Source of the DNA: Scatophagus argus
Taxonomy: Eukaryota > Chordata > Actinopteri > Scatophagidae
Assembly: GCF_020382885.2 (NCBI RefSeq)
Contig: NC_058502.1
Location: 12,365,950 to 12,429,949 of the forward strand
Length of the DNA stretch: 64,000 bases
Reading direction: 5' to 3'
Part shown: positions 25,198-48,420 of the stretch, piece after piece
Position numbering within the stretch: the stretch's first letter is position 1
Layout of the letters: each line of letters starts with the position of its first letter
Program-made: the position numbers and the translations under genes
The notes under the pieces: generated by a model
The model's database searches: none
What the model was told of the DNA's origin: nothing
Seen by the model: only the letters and a program-made list of their open reading frames with translations

Positions 25198-25233
25198 ATG
25201 ATCATAACACTGCGGGCTCTCTTCGAACAAGGG
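25020..25233 (+). promoter_or_regulatory. CpG-rich block with candidate alternative first exon of mapk8
   Basis: This block is visibly richer in CG than its surroundings and ends in a plausible first exon: an ATG in fair context (ccacaATGa) at 25198, twelve sense codons, then GGG|GTAAGA, a strong splice donor after 25233. Spliced to the mapk8 acceptor at 28971, the frame stays open through 15 codons to the usual JNK start at 29016, so the product would be JNK1 with 27 extra N-terminal residues. It could instead be a bidirectional promoter serving ptpn20 on the other strand. Transcription is inferred, not seen. Confidence 0.4.
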
Positions 25234-26559
25234 GTAAGAAACCGTAGTAGACTCGTCTGCTCGCTGCGGGAGTCGGTGCTGGGACGTTTATCCATGCCGG
25301 TCTATTGCGCGAAGCTTGTCTCTGCAGGGCCCGGGGTATCTGCGCAGGGACAAGGATGAAAAAACAACCATCCAGGGCTGTCAGCTGGGTGCAGGGAGAA
25401 TTTAAACTACTCGGCGCTAAGTTAACGTAATTTTACCTAATGTCCTTATTCAGTCACATGCCTTTGCAGAGCGTGACTTCGCGGTTACCCCCGTGGTTGT
25501 AGCTGAACTGATATGTGATTGTATCCTAACTACTATTCTGTGAATTTCTGCAGAGCCCGGTGCATATCGTGATTCCATAGTTTGCAACATGGACAATAGA
25601 TAAGATGTGAGGGCTAACAGAGGAAGCAAATTATGCCCTGATGACACTTATATGCAGTTAATAGCCCTCAGTTAATTTACAGGAGGTGCAAATAATCACT
25701 GCAGCATCAGTGTTTACCCTGGAAACATTAGGCCCATTGGACATAATATGCCCATTGGAGCCAGTATGTAAATACCCAACCCCTACCCTCTTTAGGAAAC
25801 ACTGAAAACCTTTATCTGTCTGTTAATCTGAAAATAATTAGAGTTCCAATTCTAATACCTAGCTTGTCTGGGCTAAATTAAAAAAAAAGCATCCATATGC
25901 TCATTTAAACCGACTAAGTAGCCTCATTTAAAAGCAAACAGACCCGACAAAGAAAGAAAGAAAGATTCAAAATTCTTACACACATATATGCAATACTTGG
26001 CTTGAAGCTGTGTGCATGAATGTACTTCACTATATGCCCTTCATGTCCTTCTGTTTGCCTCTGTAAAGGATTTTGCAGCAAGGACAGAGGTGGAATATGG
26101 GTATCAGTTTCCAGTGCACTTTGTGTTAGTTACAGAACAAAATGGGAATGTCTTTTTGACTTGTGTGCTCGGTGATTCATAAACCTCACAGCCTGCCACT
26201 CCACAGAGAAAATAAATAGGCTTTAAGGAATATAAATTTCACTGCTATTACTCAAAATGCTTAACTCACTTAGCATAACTTATGTCATGCGCTGGTGAAC
26301 AGAAATCTGGCCAGTATCTGATTTATTTTGATGCAGTGGAGTGCCTGTTTTCAGTGAGGCTGTTATCAGCCAGCTACAGTGAATTTAGAGCAGACAGAAA
26401 GAAAATCACATCTTGATTAATTATCACGTTTTAAACGGAAGTGGGCCAAAAGAAGTTTGCGTTTCTTGGTTGTTTTTTTTCTTTCTTTGTTTTTTTTTTT
26501 AGACAGCTAGAAAGGCAGGCGGAAGGAAGGAAGGATGGATGGAGTGGGTGGGTGTGTCT

Positions 26560-26798
26560 CTGTGGATGTGTGACGTGCTGCTGGGACGCATGCCCCGTGC
26601 GCACTGCGCGTCCCGGCCTGTCAGCAGCAGCCAGATGGAAACGTAGGCAAGTGAATTTGGTGAGGTCATGTATTTTTAAGCCGCACAACGGAATAAATCA
26701 TCTTTCACTGGCGGCATAAACAAACAGTCCGCTGCTCCGGAACATTTCACGGCTGATCGGACCGCGGAAGGGATCGACAGCGCGCTTTAACGACAGAG
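26560..26798 (+). promoter_or_regulatory. CpG-rich main promoter and non-coding exon 1 of mapk8
   Basis: A CG-dense stretch runs from about 26560 to 27260. A good donor (CAGAG|GTAAGA) follows 26798, with no ATG-initiated frame suitable for coding before it. This fits a 5' untranslated first exon spliced to the acceptor at 28971. The transcription start cannot be fixed from sequence. Confidence 0.5.
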
Positions 26799-36592
<9,794 letters not shown>

Positions 36593-37721
36593 CGTACACA
36601 TAAAATACACACACACACACACACACACGCCTACAGACAAAAACAAACCTGTCCTCATCAGTGTGTTTGATGAGAGGGTTAGGCCAATGGAACTTCACAT
36701 GTTAGTTTGTAGAGCTGCGCTTTTAATGTACAGTTTGTTTTGATCTCCCCAACACTGCTGTAAATGATTGTCATTTGAAATTGTATCATTATTACTGTAT
36801 TTTTGCTGCAAAGAATAAGAGTAAGTTTTGATGTGAATCTGTGATGTATGTTGTGAAAGAGAGGGATTTGTGTGTACTTTACACATTGCCGTTTTTTTAG
36901 CTGCTGCTAAACAGTCAAATAGTATGCTGTTAGCACTGCAGTGTTATGTTGAGTATATTTTGGAATCGTTCATTTGGAATTTTGTATTATTTTAGGGACG
37001 TTTGAATGAATCTACACCAGTTCTCTCTTTAACAGTAGACTATAGCACATTTCATCTTGGATCCAATTGCAGACAGATGATTTTATTTTGATATTGTTCA
37101 TCATCTTTCTTGTAGAAAGCATCCTTTGTTTTCTCCAAATCAGCTTATTTCTTAGTATCATGTCACCTCTGAGTGTGTGCATCTTGTCAGGCAGTCAAAT
37201 GGTCTATTACCCTGACAGTTTATTTCTTTTTTACTATAGCATACTGTTAATTGACTGTATTTTATTCACTTAGATGTAAATTATAGGTGATGGTCTGTTG
37301 GATGAGGAAGAAAAGGGTGAATGTAAGTGGATAGAAAGGTTGGCCTAGTGAGGAGCCAATGATTACTGTTAGCGCTGTAACAAGTTAATATAGGCCACTC
37401 CACTGGCTAGAGTGAGTTCTGAATTTGGGTGCTGTCACCAGACAGAGTCAGAGTCAGTCACTTTACCCTTTTGGCAGGTTCTTTCAGACATTAATCACAG
37501 TTGTCTGATATTTAACATATTTAATTTAAGTGCCCTTACTAAGTTCAATGATTTTCAGTCCTGTCTGTGGCAGATGCCCCTCTCTTGCGTGGTGTATCTT
37601 TCTGAGTTCTACCTCACACATGCACACACACTGAAACATACTTTTTTGAGAACACAGTTTCATGGCACGAAACATTTGAAAGAAATGCGGAAAAAAAGAT
37701 CCATTTTTTTCTGAATTTGTG

Positions 37722-37751
37722 TTATTTATTTATTTATATATTTATTTATTT
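37722..37751 (+). promoter_or_regulatory. AU-rich element in mapk8 3' UTR
   Basis: Overlapping ATTTA pentamers (at least six) form a classical AU-rich instability/translation element. On the opposite strand the same bases contain repeated AATAAA words, so they could also serve as polyadenylation signals for the converging arhgap22 transcript. Confidence 0.6.
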
Positions 37752-38420
37752 CAAGCTAGGAGGCTTCTGTTGTATGAAATGTACATTTCATTCAGGAGTA
37801 CCATTTAAATGCATTTTGTTTCGTTTTTTTCTGTGCAATATAATTCATAGATTAGTATAGCCAGTGAGTGATCTGTACATTTTATTGTAGATGTATGTAT
37901 GTTTTCTGAGAGTCAGGAAACAGGCATTTGCTACCTGCCACGATAACCTTTGGATGTATTTGATGGGTCAAATTCCCAACCTGTCCTTTTGCCCTTTTCA
38001 TGGATGGGCACTCCAGGCAGTAACCCCTAGCATCAGCTCTTAGAATGCACCTCGAGGATTGTGACACGTCCTGACCCTTTGTAGGACACATCTTCACTGA
38101 CTGTTGTGGCTTCCTCTTTTTGTGGTTTTCCTCTCCTTCATCTCCTCCAAAAATAGAAAACATAGAATAGCAGACGCATGAGTTTTCTCTGAGCTAATCT
38201 GGTTTTAGTGCAGGTACATTTAGAGGAAAGAAAGGAAAGCCATTTAACATTACTGAGATGATGCTGCAATCCTCTGATGGTTTAACCAAACACTGACAGC
38301 ACAAAACCCGCTGTGGTGTTTTGGTAAGGCCAGTTGTGTGAATTTTGGATCTGAAATTGCCTCACTATCAGACTAATTATACACATCAGAAATGGAAACT
38401 GTCTACCTTCAACTCCAACA

Positions 38421-38426
38421 AATAAA
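38421..38426 (+). terminator. Polyadenylation signal AATAAA for mapk8
   Basis: A canonical AATAAA about 1.83 kb after the mapk8 stop, followed within 30 bases by T/G-rich sequence. It is the last canonical signal before the converging arhgap22 gene. Confidence 0.55.
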
Positions 38427-38445
38427 AGAGTTGAATTTTAATGTC

Positions 38446-38833
38446 TTTCGTTGTTTCTTTTACTGTCAAAGCTTTCTGTCAAGAGCTCTGAGGGGGGAAT
38501 GAACAGGGCAGGTATGGGAAGACTACCTCACATATTAGGCTTTTTCTGCTCTTCTACAGAGGAATTTAGTCAATAAATAATCAGCTACATGACCTATCTT
38601 GTATAATAGTGTGGGATTTTGTGGAATGGTTAAATCTGCTTGGTCCAGAGGAGTTCTCGTTTGGCACCGGCACTGTTCAGTGGAGGCACAAGACGGCTGT
38701 ACTAAAGAGGACACGATGGCAAATAGTACTGCACTAGAGGTATTTGGTCTTCAAAGCTTTGGGGCTGGCTAATCTTCCCAGTAATAGAGCTTCTTCTCCA
38801 TGGATGGACCAGATAAAGGCAGGTTGGTTTGGT
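38446..38833 (-). other. arhgap22 3' UTR / convergent intergenic gap
   Basis: Less than 400 bases separate the mapk8 poly(A) signal from the arhgap22 stop codon. I find no canonical AATAAA for the minus strand here. The nearest lie further left at 37881-37886 and in the AU-rich element, so the two 3' UTRs may overlap. Confidence 0.5.
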
Positions 38834-41800
38834 CTAGTTGGTCCGTGTTGCTCCTGTGGTCAGATCTCCAAGGGTTTTGAAGAACTCCTCCATCTCTTGC
38901 TGGAGAAGAACATTTCGGTTCTCTGCAGCTTGATGGGCCCGCTCTGAGTTCCTGAGTCGGATCTCTAGCATGTGAAATTTCTTCTTCTCCTGGTCCAGCT
39001 CCTCCTCAAGGCGATTTACTCGGGACTGGTACTTCGAACAGGACTCCTCCAACCTCAAAGAAGAAAAAAGGGGTTATAATTAACACTTCATGCTGATTTC
39101 AACTGGTTATTTGACGGGAAATGACAAGCAACTCATTCTTACTTGCGAATGCAAGTTTCGTAGCTTGTCCTCTGTTTCTTCAGCTCCTGCTTGAGCTCAG
39201 TCAGCATGTTGGTGAGGCCTTCATTTGTTCCTGTGAGATCAGTGTCAGTGCCACTTGCACTGTGATCCAGTGTGTTTTCACTGTCAATCACCTCTGTGGG
39301 TCTCTCTTGACCATGCCCTAATTTTACTGTCTTATCGCTTCCCTCTGGCTCAGCCAATGAGATCTCAAAGGACATCCAGATGGAGGAGGTGTCAGCAGGC
39401 AGGCTTAGACTGGAAGGGGCAACATTGTCATAGGCAGACAGTCTGTGCGATTGGTGGAGGGCTCTGTGAGACAGGGAAGTTTGAGGAGAATCTTCATCAG
39501 AATCTCTCTGTGAGTCCTGAAGTGAAAGAGTGGTCTCTTTAAGGGAGAGGGTTGAATCCTTCAGAGAAACAGCCGAGTCTTTAAGTCTTTCGCCTGATGA
39601 GGTGGTGCGCCTGTGAGCTCGCAGGGATGACAAGCCATTCATCAGCCAGTTGCTCCCACCAGTTGCTGACACATCCCCTGCTGACCCCCCTATTTTCCCC
39701 CTTGGCCCCCCAGATGCTGCACTGCCCTTGAAGGAGCACCTCCAGGAGGGATGGGCTTTGGACTGTTTACTGGGGCTAACAGCTACTTCACTTCCACCGT
39801 TTCCTTCAGTTTTGCTATCTGCTTTTCCATCCACTTTGTCCTCTGTCTTACTTTTGCCCTTTTCTTCAATCTGACTGTCCTCACCCTTCTCTGACACTGT
39901 AATGGGGTTTGGTGCAGTGAGTTTACTGTCTGTAGAAGGGGTGGTAGGTTGGGCTTTCTCTTTAGGAGTTTTGGAGGCTGTATCTGAGGAGGGTTGGAGG
40001 TCACTGTCTTCTTGTGAGACCCATTCCACTCTGCACCGTTGAATAGTACTTTGCTGTTGCTGCGGGGGGATGTTGGTCTCACTTTCTGGCTCCTCCTGTT
40101 GGTAAAGTTTGGTGTGTTCACTGATCAGCACAGTCATCAAGTGCTGCACCTGTGAACTTCCTGTTTATAATTACAAACACATACATACACTTGCTTGAAA
40201 TGTTTCATGGAATTATACATATTGATTGGAAAGTAAGTTTAACATATGTTGACATCTTCACCAACCCTCCATCATGGTAACTGGGTCCTCCACCCTGGGC
40301 CGAAGGATATTGGGTCCAAACACAGTGGCCAGATTCTGAACAGTCATCTTATTCTCACTGGAATGAGACTGTACTTCATCAAGAAACCTGAGCAGATGGA
40401 ACCAAAAGCATAACTTATTTCCACATATGTAAAATCAACAGTGTTGATAGCTTTGCTTGCTTTTGTTTTTATTCAGAGAAATTCAAATTGATGGAAAGGA
40501 GGACTGAGTCATGATTCTGGCTGGTGTGTGGGCTCAGCTTTATATAGATACAGAAAGCAGACAGGACAGACAGGATATACAGCTATACAAACTCAAAGTC
40601 AATCAACGTGATGTCACTTCCCCTGATGACGAGGATGTGGGTGTAATTAATGTTTTTCTTGTATGACAGGGTGTCAAATGCTCAATCATCGAAAAAAACA
40701 GTGAGTGGGAAGTCGCAACAATAACAAAACCCATCAGATTAACATGAGTGCGCGTAACAATTACTGATATAGACAGCAGGCGACAAGATTGCGTTTACTC
40801 ACTTGCAGATGTATTTAAGGAGGTTGTAGTTGACCTGAGGAAGGGATTTCACCTGTTTGCCTAGCTCTGAGATACCCTTGAACAAAGAGATGACATATTT
40901 ATTGCCAAGTCAAGAGTTTGCAGATATAATAGAGTGAAGTGAAGTGTTACACAGACATGTAATTACCATTGCTTTATCCTTGGTAAGAAGCTGAGCACAT
41001 GAGAGAAATTGTGTGTATTTGGAGAATGGGATTATAGGCTCCGGCAGCTCCCGTATGTACAACTTTAGCAGCGATGCCACTGTGTGGACATCTGTGGTAC
41101 TGTAAGAGAGTGGACATAAAGAACACTATCCAGCAAAGATTATATATAGACAATAGTTTGGCATGCTGCTATAGATAAAATGCCTCCTCTCAATGCATCA
41201 CCTGTCAAAAACTGGCTTCTCGCCACGGTCAAACGCATCCTGCAACTCTCGAACATGATTGGTCTGCCCAGGAGCCCTGAAAAGGCCCTCTTCCTTGAGC
41301 CCGTGGTCACGTATGAAACACACACACTGTTCAACCAGCACAGGGACCAGTCGCTGAGGGCCACACTGGGCTTTGTACAACATTGTCTCCTCTAAGTGCT
41401 GCCCAAACACACCTGCAGTCATGCAACACAGAAAATTAATCTCAGTCAGGTCATTGAAAGCTCAGAATTTTTCTTTATGTGTACCAAGAAGATTTAAGTT
41501 CCTTCTTTGAAGCATTCATAATTTATTTTAATTAATTATAGTAAAGAGTGCTTTTCGTAGCCATATGTGTATATGCATATGTTTAAGAATTTCACCTCCT
41601 CCGAGTGGAGCCCATATGACTCTTCGTATGGCTCTGACCCATTCCTCCATGTCACTCTGAGAGTTGGCCATCAGCAGAAATGATTCGTGGCTTATACCCG
41701 TCCGATCCTTTTCTCCAGTCCCCCCTGAAGACACAATCATTTTTCATTACCTTTTGGATAAACAGGAAAAAAAATGACTAGCATATCTCAAAACCACTGT

Positions 41801-44800
41801 ACTTCAAAAACGCAGAAGCATACACTGAACAGGTGATGCTTTTCCAAAGGATTTTACTAATCACATAAACTGTATCACCTCTGTAAATAATTGGGCATCA
41901 ACAACTATAAATATCAGTATTTTCAATAACCTTAATAGCTCCAGCACCCCTGTTAAGTACAAAGACACAGACATGCAGCTCTTCCTCTACTTCCTGTGGC
42001 TGCACACAGCGTGATACCACCCAGTTTGGCATTTTAGTTTGACATTTTAGTTTATTTCAGATCAGCTTTGATTACACTATGTGATATTCCCTCTGACCTG
42101 TAATCATTCGCTTTTTGAAGAGTTCAATTGCAGATGTAGTTAAAAGCATCAAAACTGCTATTCATAAAATGTTCGTATGTTTTGTACAGATGAAAACTTT
42201 GAAAACCAATTGGAAAGACAGAGTGGGGTTTTTGTGAGTGGATTTGGTAGGCGCTGTATGTATGTTGCTGTATGGACTATATATCAGTACCTGCATTTAT
42301 TACAAAGTCCTGCGTTGTGCTGCATAGTGTGTTGTGTGTGTAAGAAATGACCCAGAAAGAGTAGTGTTCCCAGTAGACACCAGCAACTGCACCGTGTCTC
42401 TCACTCTGTCTCTTTCCGTTCAGGACCTTTTCCTCTGCATCTTTTCACCTACAAACTTTCTCTACAAAGTGACACACATGTTCAAACACCACACTGGTGT
42501 GTTAACATGTTGTACCACAGTGACTTCAAATTTCACATAGTTTGCATGGCTTCCAGCCATTTCCCAAAGCACATAATTTTGTTTTGTTTGTGTTTTTATG
42601 TGTGTTTTGCAGAGAACCAAAGCAAAGGTAAATTATCATAATGGGCATCTTTTTTCTTTTTTTTTTATAACCAGCAAATATGATTGTCATACTGTTGTGA
42701 AATGAAAACGTTTATGTTACTAAACAATATGTATTAATCAGCAATTCCGGATAATTCAGTATAGTAAGCAGTCGATATCATATTGTACTATTGTAGCATT
42801 TGCTAACTGAACAATTCATATGATGCTGATTCAGGCAACACCTCGTCAATTTTCATCCATAGTAAATGACTTAAAACACATGTTAACTGGTGCATAAACA
42901 CAGAAGCCACATACATAATAAAAACACATAACTGTTATAGTCTAACACAGTAGGTGTGACCACATCTGCTAATGGTGCAGTGTGTTCCATTTACCACCGC
43001 GCAGCCCCGCAGTAGCTGTTAAATCTGCTGACATTCATGTAATTTATAAACACAGCAAGTGTGTTTGTACCCTGTTTCTAGGACAAAGAGAATTCTTTTT
43101 ACGGTCTCATGGAATAATACATGTTTTTCTAGAGTTCGCTTCTGCAAGAATTCAATTATACGCTAAGAAAGCCAGAGCGAGAGAGAGAGATAGATAGATG
43201 AACAGTTCAAACTGCTTTCAAAAGTACATCAGTACTTCTCAGAACAAATGTTGGCAGATGAATCTGTGATGATAAGACGCCATTCCATGAGAGCCAAACA
43301 GAGGCACCACCATCACAGCCAGTAATGGTAACAGTAACTCCATGCAAGTACGACTTCCACCTTCTTTCTTTATTTACTGTTCTTTGTGTAATCAAGCCTG
43401 CAGTGTCAAGAGCAGAAATCAATGAAGTCCTTGTTTGACCCTAAGACTCATGGCTGTCACCGTCACATCCCTTCTGTCGTTCTGCATATTTCATGCATGT
43501 GTTACAGCTTGTGACTCACGTAATTATGATTTAATTCTGTTTTTTCACCTTCATCACTTTGGTCAACAAGGTTTACACAAAGGATATGACCTGCTGAATG
43601 TACAGTAGGATCACCAATTCAACAATCATGATGCTCATGAACATGATCATGAGAATTTCCCCACTAATAAAGGCCTATCTTTTCTTATCATCCTGTTTTC
43701 TGTAGGTTTTAGTGAAACATAAAATTAGTTATAAAAATCTAAAGTTAGCCAGGTATTTATTCTGCTTGGCAATCTGTTCAGCATCACTTGAACAGAGCTG
43801 TTACAATGCCAACTCACCTGGAACAATTTCAAATAAGTGGCGACCAGGTTCGTCCTGATTGGCAGGCAGCTCATTGACCTGACTGCCCTGGAGAGGAATA
43901 CAACCCTGTTGGAGACATTACAGAAAGGTGTGAGATAGACAGACAGAAAGACAGACTGACAGACAGGTATCAACGGTATTCAAGGGCCAAACAAAAAATC
44001 AATGGGTGCTTCTGGAATTGGACGTGTAGTGCATGTTAAACATTGTAGGGTTCTGAGTACACTGGTCTCTGGGCAGCCGTCCAGCAGAGGGAGGTAATGA
44101 TGATGGAGGGAGGGATGACTCAGGGAAACATCTCTTCATCTATTTATCCCTCTGGTGCTTCCTGATGTACTTGCGTTTGTGATCCTTCCAGCATAGAGAA
44201 GGTCAAATGTCACATACTAAGTGCTTACAGCAAAACCACAGGGCAGCAAGTTACCATATTGTCAGTGTGTGTTTCAGCGCAATGACAACACACTACGGCT
44301 GTAACGGGGAGTGTTGCGATGTTTCATTGTCTTTAATGATTTTTGTGTGAAAAATGAATGGATATGTTTCCAGCTATAGTTTTTACAACCAAAATATAAA
44401 GATGGGTGTATGAAAATAATGGTCATGTAATGCTGAAAATTGCTTCATTTCACTTGAGAGCTAAAAAATGTATTTTGATACCTGATTTAAGCAAATCAAT
44501 AAGCTATTTACAGATTTAAAGTAAAACACAAAGTGGATCAAGTGGCCCTATGGGAATCTTGAAAATGTATGATGCTTCCAACCAGAATGAATCCAAACAC
44601 GCAGCAGTGCAGCCTCTGGGATCAACAGGTGACCATCATGTACCTGGCTTGTATGTATCTACGTGTATTTGTGTTAACGTCACCTGTGCCTTGGTTTCAT
44701 CCTGGTCCTTGTAGAAATACAGAGCTTCAGTCCTCAGCACAAACCAACGCAGCTGCCAGTTTTTCATGATACTCCGCTGTCTCTTCAGCCACCCTGCCTT

Positions 44801-45398
44801 CAGAGCTTTCTCCTGATCCAGAGGAGAGCAGGGTCTGGAGAGCCGAGTCAACTCCCCAAGCACCATGCTCTTGGACCGTGCTGCATGGACATACACACAG
44901 AGATGAAGGGAATTTGTAGAATTGAGTGGATCAGGAGAAGACTGAGACAAGGAGAGATGACAGAGGACACATGCTACTTTGGGATTTTCTTTCTTTTATT
45001 CTTTTTGCTATTATTAAAAAAAAAAAATCACAAGTGGTTTCCATTTGCAGCAAAAATAAGCTGTTTTCTATCCTATAACATTTTTGTTTCAGATGTTAAC
45101 GAGGGCACAATTATTTTGAATTCACCGCAGTATGGAGCTTGCTTTGAATCAGGTTGTGCTTTAACTGCTACAAGCATGGATTATACATTAGCATAGGTAT
45201 GCCAAAGGTATAGAGTGAAAACAGGGACAGTAGAGTGATCCCAAGGGAGAGGGAACGAGGGAGAGAGATGAACAGAAGGCACAGGGAGAGGAGAGAGAAA
45301 TCAATGACGTCTTTTTCCTGTTAATTGCATCTTGCTTTCTGCTGAGGACAGCAGGGAAAGTATCTGCAAGAACCAAGACTGAAATCTCTCTCTCTCTT

Positions 45399-45438
<40 letters not shown>

Positions 45439-48167
45439 TCCCTCTATTTCACTTATCAGCTCTCTGTCTGGACTTCTTATTTTATTTCTCCCCTTTCTGG
45501 ATGTCCTTCATTTGCAGTGTCATGAGTGCCGGGAAGGGATAAAACTAGAGATGAGGCCGCACGAAGCAGCCATTAACAAAACCGTATGCTGACAGCAGAA
45601 GAAAGCAGGATCTATAAATATAGCAGACATAGCTACGCCTCTCCTACATCTTCAATAAAGAATCATGAAATCTCAGAGAGGAACTCTTTTTAAATTTACT
45701 GTCAGCAAAGAACAAGTGAGCATACAGAGAACTGATTCATTAATGTGGAGGCAGCACATCACTCTCGCAGATGGTTAAGCTGGAGCTAACTGTTGTTTAT
45801 ACTTCTGGATGGCCAAATCTCTACCAGTGTCTGATATTGTTTTATATGTCTTAATCTGAAAAAAAAAAAAAAATAGTAACTATATCCGTAAAATAAATGT
45901 TGTCAACTCAGAAGTACAGTAAAGTCAGGTCAAATACAAGTATGGTACCTTAAATTTGCACTAGCAGTACCTAAGTAAATGTACTTAGCCATATTCAACC
46001 ACTGGTTCCTATTGTCATATTAATTATCAAAGGTAGAGTTCCCCCCCAAAAAAATATTCTCTCTCTCTCTCTCACACACACACACAAATATCTTCTCAAT
46101 CATCAGCTGTAACACACAGAGGTGTGTAGCAGTGTTTGTAACTGCAGACAATGACGCTGGCCTCTGCCTGTATTGTCTCAGTATTTTGCTGTCTTCAGGA
46201 CATTTTTGGAATCAGTGAGTTTACAAACAGCACCTGATAAATCCTGCATAGTATACATTTAAGGATGCATGAGTGGAGAATTTTGCTTGATCGCAATGGA
46301 GAGAATTTAAACTACTTTATTTACTGTTGGATAGTTTAATCTATCTTAGAATACATTACACTTTCAGCTTATGGTAAATTTTGCACATGTAATCTGAATC
46401 TGTAAAGTCGCTACAACCATCAAACAAAATATAGAGACGTAGGAAATCTCAAGCAGCATTAAATGCAAATAGAATTACAAATGGAACTACAGTGCAAGTA
46501 CCTCAATCTTGTACAAAGCTGTAAGTACAGAACTTGAATAAATGTACTAAGGTGCATTCCAGTACATTCAATGTACTTTTTTAGACAACTGCTGTAACAT
46601 AACAGTTCAAGAGGTAATAAGAGGAAAGAAAAAAAGAAAAAATGTCCCCATATTGATGGTTATTCAGCTGCTCAGATAATGGAGAGAAACCTCAAACACC
46701 AATAACACCTTCCCATAAGGCCTTTCACTACTTAACTGCTTTAGGATTCTTGTCTTGCAGCTAAGCTTTTGAGCGCAGGTCCAGTTCTGTGATGCTGTAT
46801 GAGTTTGCCTTCAATGATGCTGCATTAAAGGGTCAGAGGAGAGCAGAGCTGGGAATCTAATCAAAGGAGAATACCATTACAGCAAATGAGAGATGGCAAG
46901 CGCACAAATCGTGGCAAGCAAGCTGAAGAGGCTGCCTCACTCTCTTAACTGTGTTTATAAGGAGAAAGGAAAGGCACTTTTCCTTCCCATCGTCCTTTAT
47001 GGTCTTACTTTTTGCCTCTGGCTTTGAATAAGACAATGACTGCCGGGGGAGAAATGAAACAACAACTCTCCCTAAACATCCACAAAATAAGGAGTCCTTG
47101 AAGCCGCTATATGACAGTATTTTGCTCTGCTATCTCAATTTTCACACAAAAATGGGAGATTAAGTTAAGGAGATCTTGGATCCAAACAGACCTTTATCCT
47201 CTGTTGATACTCTGTTAGTCCATTTTTCTGTGATTAGTTGGCAACTGTCACTACTCCCCGAGCAGCCTGAAACAGTGTGTGTCAGCTGTCTACAGCAAGC
47301 ACCTGCTGCGAAGAGCACAGCGACCATCTATACTCTGCATCGTGATAATCTTGGTGCCAGGAGCTTCTCTTGTGATTTACAGCTTCCTTATTCATCCTCA
47401 CGCAGTCATGTGAGAGGCATGTATATGTGGCGTCCCGACTTCAGCAGTCACAAGTGGATTTTATCCTGTGTTAGAGGAACTATGTTTGACGGTCAGCTGT
47501 TGTGATTTACACGAGTCGAGAGCCCCACATTCCTTTCAGCACCTCTGATCTTTCTGTCACCTGCTCAAAGCCGCGCCAACCAAAAACTATCCCAATCAAC
47601 GCCGGATAAATGGAGTTGTGGTCATGTGCTCAGGTGGGAACTTGTCAGGTTGCAGACCATTGTTGGAGGGAGGATTATCCCTCCAGCAGCCATGTTTACT
47701 ACAGCTCACTGTATCTCCATTAAGATAAAATCCTCTGGGAATGTGGACGGTATAATCAAGAGACAGGAAGGATTACATCACCCTGTGGTAGGACCTGTTA
47801 ACTGCTAGCATTGGACATAGAAGATAAAAGCCTCAGCACTTCAGATCATGCAAAAAGCGTCAGGTCACTGAAGATAACAGTAAATCAAGATTGCAAAATG
47901 ACAGATTCAGTGCTAACACGGCGCTGCTGCACCTTTTTGATGGCAATATCAATGAAAGCACTGACAACAATATTAATGCTACAGTATTACAAAGACAGCA
48001 TGACAGATGGACCTCTGCAGAGGCACTGAAGGGAGGGAAAAAAGAGATGGAGTGAAGAGACAAGCATGGAAAGACAGAAGAAAGAAGGAGAGCAGAGGAG
48101 GGATGGAGAAAAGAAAGGTGGGACCGTGCTTACCCCGGCGTGCCTGTTTTATCTTGGGGCTCAGCAT
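38834..48167 (-). CDS. arhgap22: Rho GTPase-activating protein 22 (PH-RhoGAP-coiled coil)
   Basis: GAP of the FilGAP subfamily; its mammalian orthologue acts on Rac at the cell cortex. Exons 5'->3': 48134-48167, 44684-44880, 43818-43905, 41596-41724, 41202-41412, 40967-41099, 40803-40876, 40266-40387, 39143-40160, 38834-39053; these sum to 2226 bp (741 aa). The N terminus [16 protein letters not shown] is nearly identical to human ARHGAP22. The PH domain (about residues 30-140) includes [15 protein letters not shown]; the RhoGAP domain (about 155-335) has the arginine finger in [10 protein letters not shown] and the [14 protein letters not shown] block. A large disordered exon includes [11 protein letters not shown], shared with ARHGAP22. 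The C-terminal coiled coil ([13 protein letters not shown]...) ends at GATRTN. The coiled coil and N terminus favour ARHGAP22 over ARHGAP24. Confidence 0.93.
41725..43817 (-). other. arhgap22 intron within the PH domain
   Basis: AT-rich intron. I see only short simple repeats (for example a GA/GATA stretch near 43177-43198) and no further exon. Confidence 0.5.
44881..48133 (-). other. arhgap22 intron 1, with CT microsatellite
   Basis: A long intron between the first coding exon and the PH-domain exons. It contains a long pyrimidine (CT)n tract at about 45384-45446 and a CT/CA tract at about 46055-46085. No other exon is supported. Confidence 0.6.
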
Positions 48168-48300
48168 GGTTACCGTTGCTGTGCTGCTCCCTCTCACAGA
48201 GACATGATTGCATCCCTCTGCTCACACACTATTCCTCAAACACACACACACACACTCAGCGCCTCTCGCTGCTGCCTCGCCCTGTTACTCCTCATCCTCT

Positions 48301-48305
48301 TAGAG

Positions 48306-48341
<36 letters not shown>

Positions 48342-48420
48342 TGGGCTCACTGTCTTGCACTTGGACACTGTCTCTGTCTGATTTCATGCACACACACACA
48401 CACATACACAGGCTTACGAG
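48301..48420. repeat. CT and CA microsatellites upstream of arhgap22 start
   Basis: A (CT)n run at about 48308-48338 and a (CA)n run at about 48390-48412. They lie just 5' of the arhgap22 coding start on the minus strand, where they would read as GA and GT repeats in the 5' UTR or promoter. Confidence 0.8.

Larger units (their letters stand above)
36593..38445 (+). other. mapk8 3' untranslated region
   Basis: AT-rich sequence without splice-supported open frames between the stop codon and a canonical AATAAA at 38421-38426. A CA microsatellite lies just after the stop (about 36607-36628). Confidence 0.65.

Noticed and set aside
26441..26719. Overlapping open frames on both strands near the mapk8 promoter
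   Set aside because: CG-rich, low-complexity DNA with no protein family signal; better explained as promoter.
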